Assembly: GCA_902527245.1 (NCBI GenBank)
Contig: CABZOI010000009.1
Location: forward strand, 1-64,000
Reading direction: 5' to 3'
Source: an uncultured SAR92 cluster bacterium
GTDB taxonomy: Bacteria; Pseudomonadota; Gammaproteobacteria; Pseudomonadales; Porticoccaceae
DNA: 64,000 bases
In this document: positions 61,619 through 64,000 of the stretch, one piece after another
Layout: every line of letters begins with the position of its first letter
Position numbering within the stretch: position 1 is the first letter of the stretch
The notes under the pieces: generated by a model
Told to the model about the DNA's origin: nothing
Databases searched by the model: none
What the model saw: the letters and a program-made list of their open reading frames with translations, nothing else
Position numbers and translations under genes: made by a program

Positions 61619-62068
61619 CTATATTTCAAGGGAATATTTATAAAATTCATTATCCTTCTCATAACCAAGAGATTCATAAAGTTTTTGAGCACCCGTGTTG
61701 TCATAGGATGTTTCTAGATCAATTCTGGATGCACCTCGAAGTTTTGCAACAGATAGACAATGGTTTAACAGACTTGTCCCAATATTTCTATTTCTGAACT
61801 CTGGGAGCACAAATAAATCATATAGAACAAGGATCGGGGATGCTTCAACACTGCAAAACGTTGGATAAAGTTGTGCAAATCCGCAATTTCTTCCATTAAA
61901 TGACGCTAGAAATATTATTGATGTATTGTGTTCCATATGACCACCAAGAAATTCTTTTGCTAGTTCAAGGTCTTCGTTTTGATCATAAAATTGCCGATAT
62001 TGATCAAACATGAAAGCAACATCATTTAAATCTTCTAAACCTGCTTCCGCTATTGTTACATTTTCCAT
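61619..62068 (-). CDS. GNAT-family N-acetyltransferase
   Basis: A 149-residue acetyltransferase: the acetyl-CoA site is in LFVLPEFRNRNIGTSLLNHC at about 86-105, followed by GASRIDLETSYDN and AQKLYESLGYEKD. This is the normal size of a stand-alone GNAT protein. An amine acetyltransferase (polyamine-type) would fit, but amino acids, tRNA or antibiotics are also possible. It is divergent from the aminotransferase at 62176 and separated from the receptor by about 155 bases. Confidence 0.88.
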   Translation of the reverse strand: MENVTIAEAGLEDLNDVAFMFDQYRQFYDQNEDLELAKEFLGGHMEHNTSIIFLASFNGRNCGFAQLYPTFCSVEASPILVLYDLFVLPEFRNRNIGTSLLNHCLSVAKLRGASRIDLETSYDNTGAQKLYESLGYEKDNEFYKYSLEI

Positions 62069-62175
62069 TTATCTGAACTCCTCTTTAACTTGTGTTCATT
62101 ACAATATCATTTGTGTTATCTTCATTCCAAGAACTCACGTTTTTAAAAAACCATTTTTTGTAGGTGGATAGATTT

Positions 62176-63591
62176 ATGGCGTATACGTTACCGGGTAAAA
62201 AAACCAAAGCTTTTCTAGAGCATTGCAAAACTCATTTTAAACATGGGCTAACCTATGACCTTGATGCAAAGAGGGCCAACAGTAGGGGATTTCGGCCTCC
62301 CGCGCAGATAATGCTTGATCGAGCAAAAGGAGATTTTATTTGGGATTTAGATGGTAATAAGTTTATTGATTTTCAGAATGGCTGGGCAACGAATCCACTA
62401 GGGAATTGTCATCCAGAAATTTTAGAGGCTGTCAGAGAGGCTCATGAGAGATATGGCTACCATTGGGAGCATCCGCTTAGATTTGAACTTGCTGAAAAAC
62501 TTGCTGAAATTATGCCGGGGCAGGAGTTGCCTCGATTCACATATGAGGTTTCGGGCACTGAAGCTGTGGAGTCGGCGGTTCACACTGCACTTTGCTTTAA
62601 AAAGCGACGTTATGTTGTGAGTTTTGCATCTTCATTTCATGGTGCGAGTCTAGGCACTAAGATGATTAGTGGATATACGAGTGAGCATAATATTTACATG
62701 GAACCATGGGATGGAAGTGTGGTGAAAGCGCCTTATCCTCATTCTGAGAATATACCTGCAGGGATGTCGCATGAGCAATATGTGGAGTACTGCTTGTGGC
62801 ATCTTGATTCTCATATCCCAGAATACATTGTTCCCTCTGAAAATATCGCAGCAGTGCTTATAGAGCCTGGTCTTGCAGAGGGAGGAAATTGGATCCCATC
62901 TGGCAATTTTATAAAGGGCATCAGGAAAATATGTGATAAACATGGATGGTTGATGATTGCAGATGAGGTTTTAACTGGCTTGGGAAGAACTGCTGAAATG
63001 TGGGGTATGGATCATTATGAGGTTATTCCCGATATGTTAATTGTCGGGAAAAACCTCTCTGGCGGGATTGCGCCTTGTGCCGGCGTTGCTACGCGCGACG
63101 AGATTCTCGGTAATAATCCATCAGCTAGTTCAGGAAGTACATTCGCAGGAACGCCTGCGGGATGTGCTGCAGGTTTGAAAACATTAGAAATTTATAAGCG
63201 TGATAAGGTGATTGATCATGCAAAAAAACTTGCTCAGATAGCAAAGTTACGGATGGAACCGTGGTGTGAGAAGTATTCTATAGTGAGTGAGACTAGACAA
63301 CTTGGATTGCTTATGGGTATCTCATTCAATCTCCCGGATTCTTTGGCTAGCTCGGATAAGTATGATGATAGTTTTGTCGCAAGAACAGTGAGAGATTACA
63401 TGCTTCGAAATGGTGTTTGGGCTATCTGTGATTCAGAATCTACGGTGAGAATGTATCCCGCTTTAAATATGAACGAAAACGTCTTTAGGGAAGCTTTTGA
63501 TATTATCGACGATGCGATTATTAAAGTGGAATCTGGTTCTGAGCTGGTTGGTGATTATCCAGCTATTCCTACAGGCGTGACAGGTTTTTAG
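62176..63591 (+). CDS. Class III aminotransferase (GSAM-like)
   Basis: A 471-residue PLP enzyme. The Asp contacting PLP is in MIADEVLTGLGR and the Schiff-base Lys in IVGKNLSGGIAP. The early motif IWDLDGNKFIDFQNGWATNPLGN resembles that of glutamate-1-semialdehyde mutase-like and omega-aminotransferases. The GTG at 62164 is rejected: the AGGTGG around it is the ribosome site for the ATG at 62176, 8 bases downstream. Its stop overlaps the next gene (TAGTG). It is likely an amine aminotransferase, with substrate unknown. Confidence 0.87.
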   Translation: MAYTLPGKKTKAFLEHCKTHFKHGLTYDLDAKRANSRGFRPPAQIMLDRAKGDFIWDLDGNKFIDFQNGWATNPLGNCHPEILEAVREAHERYGYHWEHPLRFELAEKLAEIMPGQELPRFTYEVSGTEAVESAVHTALCFKKRRYVVSFASSFHGASLGTKMISGYTSEHNIYMEPWDGSVVKAPYPHSENIPAGMSHEQYVEYCLWHLDSHIPEYIVPSENIAAVLIEPGLAEGGNWIPSGNFIKGIRKICDKHGWLMIADEVLTGLGRTAEMWGMDHYEVIPDMLIVGKNLSGGIAPCAGVATRDEILGNNPSASSGSTFAGTPAGCAAGLKTLEIYKRDKVIDHAKKLAQIAKLRMEPWCEKYSIVSETRQLGLLMGISFNLPDSLASSDKYDDSFVARTVRDYMLRNGVWAICDSESTVRMYPALNMNENVFREAFDIIDDAIIKVESGSELVGDYPAIPTGVTGF

Positions 63592-63884
63592 TGTTTCACC
63601 TTGCGCTCCATTTTTTTATTCCCGCTTTAATTGTTTGGCGTTTTTTTAAGGATTCATGGAAAAAAAGTTATCTGCTTATTATGTCAGCCATGGCTATTGA
63701 TTTGGATCATTTAGTTGCCGATCCAATTTATGATCCTGATCGATGCAGCATTGGATTCCATCCGTTGCATGAGCCCTATTTGATGCTAATTTATGCTTTT
63801 CTTTTGATTCCAAACAGCACGCGTTTATTTGGAATTGGTTTATTCATTCACCTAATTTTAGATTTTGGTGATTGTTTGATGTAG
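63591..63884 (+). CDS. Small membrane protein (DUF6122-like)
   Basis: A 97-residue protein with three hydrophobic segments (about 1-17, 26-40, 63-85) and the motif AIDLDHLVADPIYDP, with acidic and His residues between them. The pattern resembles the DUF6122 family. It starts at a GTG overlapping the aminotransferase stop by one base, so translation is coupled. No function is known. Confidence 0.72.
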   Translation: MFHLALHFFIPALIVWRFFKDSWKKSYLLIMSAMAIDLDHLVADPIYDPDRCSIGFHPLHEPYLMLIYAFLLIPNSTRLFGIGLFIHLILDFGDCLM

Positions 63885-63931
63885 TCTGAATAATTAGAGA
63901 GCAAACTTAAAATAATAATAAAGGTGTTCCA

Positions 63932-64000
63932 ATGATTAGGGTTTTATTAAATATAGTAATTATCTTGTGTGGATACTCATCTTTGAGTTATTCGGAGCCA
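63932..64000 (+). CDS. Start of an exported protein (truncated by window end)
   Basis: An ATG preceded by AAGGTG begins a reading frame whose first 23 residues look like a signal peptide (MIRVLLNIVIILCGYSSLSY). The rest lies beyond the right edge, so no family can be given. Confidence 0.6.
   Translation, partial: MIRVLLNIVIILCGYSSLSYSEP

Noticed and set aside
62164-62175. GTG start for the third aminotransferase
   Set aside because: The bases around it form the AGGTGG ribosome site for the ATG at 62176.

Overview
The window looks like a chromosomal segment from an AT-rich, probably marine and possibly uncultivated gammaproteobacterium. This rests on the queA-tgt-secD-secF block, trhO, two large TonB-dependent receptors, TPR-sulfotransferases, and a dense, short-spaced gene layout with low GC. 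I cannot name the genus. No insertion sequence, integrase, phage gene, rRNA or CRISPR array was seen. The last gene runs off the right edge.

Layout. Positions 178-4709 hold a plus-strand run: tRNA uridine hydroxylase TrhO, a membrane-anchored GH1 glycosidase, a TIM-barrel amidohydrolase and a homocysteine S-methyltransferase. A lipoprotein gene and tRNA-Leu(CAA) follow on the minus strand. Positions 5788-10771 carry queA-tgt-secD-secF, with no yajC between tgt and secD. Positions 10780-20000 hold an enoyl-CoA hydratase, an omega-amino acid:pyruvate aminotransferase, a secreted amidohydrolase, a TPR-sulfotransferase, a propeller-like protein and a TonB-dependent receptor.

Positions 20244-53806 form an amine-utilisation island. 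Its core is a three-gene cassette present twice in the same order and orientation (20244-24590 and 41230-45600): two phytoene-desaturase/PYROXD2-type FAD oxidoreductases and a GcvT-type folate-dependent aminomethyltransferase. Between the copies lie two GFA-type (formaldehyde-activating-like) zinc proteins, a DUF3604 lipoprotein, a MOSC protein, a DUF5916 outer-membrane protein, a PuuB-like oxidase, a Tat-exported spermidine-dehydrogenase-like protein, an Asp/Asn-hydroxylase-like protein, and a minus-strand operon: TetR regulator, acyl-CoA dehydrogenase and a PotFGHI-type polyamine ABC transporter. After the second cassette the same operon continues with an NDP-forming acyl-CoA synthetase, a PuuA-like glutamine synthetase homologue, a Rieske oxygenase with a CntA-like bridging glutamate, a second PuuB-like oxidase, a class I glutamine amidotransferase and a class III aminotransferase. 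My reading, which is inference, is that an imported N-methylated or polyamine-like compound is glutamylated and/or oxidatively demethylated, that the one-carbon units pass to tetrahydrofolate through the GcvT protein, and that the carbon skeleton ends as a CoA ester. The TetR gene and the second cassette diverge from a region holding a perfect 8+2+8 palindrome, a likely operator.

Positions 53817-61463 are a minus-strand operon: TonB-dependent receptor, TPR-sulfotransferase, beta-lactamase-fold serine hydrolase, MFS transporter and nitrilase-family amidase. The right end holds a GNAT acetyltransferase, a third class III aminotransferase, a small membrane protein and the start of an exported protein.
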